From: Prunella strophiata
Taxonomy: Eukaryota > Chordata > Aves > Passeriformes > Prunellidae
Direction: 5' to 3'
Length of the DNA: 64,000 bases
Assembly (NCBI GenBank): GCA_036583965.1
Contig: JAZBQD010000030.1
Coordinates: 57,785,551-57,849,550, forward strand
Shown: piece by piece, positions 61,001 through 64,000 of the stretch
Position numbering within the stretch: position 1 is the stretch's first letter
Layout: every line of letters begins with the position of its first letter
Notes under the pieces: model-generated
What the model was told of the DNA's origin: nothing
Database searches by the model: none
What the model saw: only the letters and a program-made list of their open reading frames with translations
Position numbers and translations under genes: made by a program

Positions 61001-64000
61001 ATTTAAAAATAATTGGGTTTTTTTGTTGATTTTTTCTTTTTTTTAATATCTCCTTTCTAACACAATGCCCTGCATCAGCCAATTGTGTTGGTTAAACAAG
61101 TTTCAATTAGAAATCTGGGGGAAAAAAAATCTAATATCACTGAATGTACAAGTTTTTGAAGAAGGGGGCAACACTCAGTCTATTAGGCACTTGGCTTACC
61201 ATGTGTTCTGGGGACATTTTCTGAACTTCATAAGCAAAGAATTTCCATTTCTCTTGGTAGTTTATTCCAAGACTAAACAAACATGGCTATTAAAAATGAA
61301 ATACTCATTTGCAGCCATTTTATCACAGAAAATCCATTAAAAAATGGTTCCTGGATTTTACTAGAACTTTACAAATGTCCTCATAAATCCAATGGTAAAA
61401 AAAAATGTTGTGCTTTATTATGTATTACTTGGATCAAATGCACTTATGTAGCAACAGTATTGCTGGTTACTCAGCCATGACCAACTTGATTAACCAATAT
61501 TTTTTACAATGGAATTCTACAAAAAACCACAGAAGCATCTTGATATGATGGAGAAAGAAGCACACAGAAATGGTGTATTTAAGTGTTTCCACACTGTTCA
61601 TTCTTCTGTCTCTGAAGGAGTAGCTTAGAAACTGCATCTGACATTGCTATGATGATCCAGGAATTTGGAGAAGAGCATATGGGAAAAAGAAGGTGACTTT
61701 TTAAGGTAATAACAGAGGCAAACATGTATGACAGGGAAAAAAAATAAAAAAACAGCTCTCATTTTAAATTCTTTGCCACTGTACGTGTTCTTTACATTGG
61801 TGTTAGTGTGTTGCTGTCTGATTAGTCTACAAGACACTTCTGGGATTGTATGGAGGTCATTAGCTACTAAAAAGCTAAAAAGGTTTGATGTTCAGTCAGT
61901 TTTTGTGCCTCATCTTTTTTCATTACTCATTTTCACCATAACTTTACAAGCATGATATTTAAAATGTAGCAGCCATACAAAAGTGGGAAAAGGAGGGACT
62001 GGAAATCCATTTTCACAGTCATGGGTGGTGACTGGCACTATCCAAGAAAAGGAAGTTTTCAGTCTATTAAGAGGTTTTTATTCTCATGAAGAAAACAGCT
62101 GCCGAATAATATCACTGAAACTAACAGCACTGGTGAAGTTTCTAATTGCTTGTTTTCCCACCAGCAAGGTTACCAGCTGCCTAGTTAATGAATATGGAGT
62201 TTGTTCTGGATATTGTTTTAAAATGGAGGTGTTTTCACCTAGGATAACATATGCAACTTTTTAAAGTGAAAAATAAGATATGTAAATTAGTGCTTTACCT
62301 ATCGAAACCTAGATATGTAGTCATTGGCATACTATCTGAAAACTATAAAGCCATTATGATTTTTTTAATCCCCATAGTGTCTCTTGGATGCAATAAACAA
62401 GGATAAAAATAACCCCCATTTTAGAGATGAAAAAGAAGAAAAGCACAAAGTAGACTATAACTTACCTAAACTGACACATCTGATGTGTGGTTACACTGAG
62501 AACTATAAAAATCCTAATGGTATGGACCTTTTTACAGATAAAAACTTCTATAGATTGCTTTTCCTAATTTATAAATATGGCATATGAAAATAAATTACAA
62601 TATTGCAAAATAAACAAAGTAAGAAAATAAGCAAATATAAATGCTTGATTCGTGCATAGTGCAGATTTTATACAATTTCATTATCATATAAATAGCTCAC
62701 ATATATAATCTTTCTTGAGTTAATTCTGATAAATGTTACAGTAAAAATTGAGATTAATTGAGGTTGCTTTGAAAGATTTCCTAGAGTTATATCTGGGGTA
62801 CTTTTTAGCCTAGATACATTATGTTCTAAAAAGTTTCAGTATTCTATTAGTTATTTACGATATCTGCTTAGTCATATTTTTATAGACTACTAAACTGTGT
62901 AAAATTGCTTTTTTCAGTCTTAACTTTTGATGTTTAGAATTTTTCTTTCTTTTTTTATTTTTTTTTATGAGCTTGAGTCTTTAGAATATACAGAGATCTG
63001 CTAGAAGACTCAATTGCTAACTGTTTTGGAAATGAATACATGGTAGCTGAAAAGAAGCATTAAATCTGCATAAACCTACAAAGGTTCATAGCTAAAATGC
63101 ATTACAAAAAGAAAGTGAAGGACAAACATTATTTGTTGTCATTGAAGGACATTAAGTTTTTGCATAGTCACAAAGGTATCTAGGGATATATTAATTCTTC
63201 CTTTGGATGTTACACATGTAGAAATACTGCATATCTTTTTGTGTTGGCAGAGATTCAAATAAGGCTGTTGAGAGCACGGAAGAGGTTTATCTGGCATGTT
63301 TAATAAAATATGCAGTGAAACACTAGTATCTTGATTTCTTACTGGCTTACACCTGGTACAGGTATTTTTTGTGTTTGAGAACCTAATAAAAATTAGATTT
63401 ATAATATAATCACATCAAGATGTCAGTATTTTATATTCATTTATCATAGATTTACAAAACTGCTATATATGACAAACTATTAAAAGCACACTATGAAAAG
63501 CACATTTCTGTACAAAAGTCTCTAATTTCACAGCTATACCAAACATAGCTTTTCTTCTCAGGACCCCTGAAAAGCTTTGTGTCACACCACTGCATCCTGA
63601 GAGCCTATGAACTGAAGATTTGGGCACCTTCATTTCCATTAATGCACTGTACCTGGTATCATTGTCTTTAAGCTTGCAGTTTAGTATTTGCAAACTTTTC
63701 ACAGAAAGAATCCAATTGAACTTGGATGTCTCTCCTTTTAGTTTTACCCTTTCTTCTCCTGCATACTGACAATTTTTCTTTGACTGTCATCCATGCAGTA
63801 GGGCTAGAAGGCTACAAGCAAACCAGATTTTCCTGTGTGACATTAACCACCCTGCTGCTCTGGTACTCTATCCAAAATGAATGGGCCATTCAGTGGATCT
63901 TCAGTCAGTAATGCCAGGTTCAACAATGCTTGGAAATTAAATTCCCCAGAAAACTTAATAAAATATGAAAAGGATTTATCCCATTTTCAGTGAATAAATG
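58021..64000. other. Unique AT-rich intergenic DNA to window end
   Basis: No gene, RNA or recognised dispersed repeat. Poly(A) at 58499-58515. The frames at 58476-58808 and 61065-61340 are AT-biased and match nothing known. Confidence 0.55.

Noticed and set aside
1..64000. CRISPR arrays, operons, rRNA or tRNA genes, bacterial or phage content
   Set aside because: No regular spacer-repeat arrays, no cloverleaf-type sequence and no dense coding. The repeat content is clearly avian.

Overview
The window is AT-rich vertebrate DNA from a bird. The main evidence is eleven or more fragments of the CR1 (chicken repeat 1) LINE, several of them ending in the ATTCTATGA-type 3' tail. There are also long-terminal-repeat (LTR) remnants whose sequence and layout I recognise as avian endogenous retrovirus (ERV) LTRs. 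I cannot name the species.

No protein-coding gene, exon set or structural RNA gene can be supported. The open reading frames are short, AT-biased and unlike known proteins, except where they lie inside CR1. The best reading is a gene desert or the inside of a very large intron.

Layout: 1-606 is a CR1 3' part (+), cut by the window edge. 1955-2536 is a degraded solo LTR (-). 2.5-11.6 kb is unique DNA with simple repeats. 11638-12552 is a 463-bp tandem duplication joined at poly(A) tracts. 14300-15285 is a CR1 (+) whose end, with its 3' flank, is duplicated in tandem (950-bp period, 3 substitutions in 923 bp) up to 16886, joined at poly(T) tracts. 18053-19345 is a CR1 (-) split by a 339-bp solo LTR with a perfect 5-bp target duplication, and also by a short opposite-strand CR1 tail. 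21140-22203 is a CR1 (+) with endonuclease-region sequence joined directly to the 3' end. 23464-24084 is another CR1 (+). 29064-29162 and 30748-30849 are two copies of an unidentified 100-bp repeat. 30925-31290 is an LTR (+). 37231-39074 is bracketed by an 84-bp inverted repeat. CR1 copies follow at 43118 (-), 47230 (-), 52658 (-) and 57695 (+), with a possible LTR at about 55.9-56.2 kb.

No new functional system was found. The most unusual features are the two homopolymer-joined tandem duplications, which may be recent mutation or assembly error, the 84-bp inverted repeat around 1.7 kb of unknown sequence, the nested insertions in the 18-kb CR1, and the orphan two-copy repeat at 29/30.7 kb.
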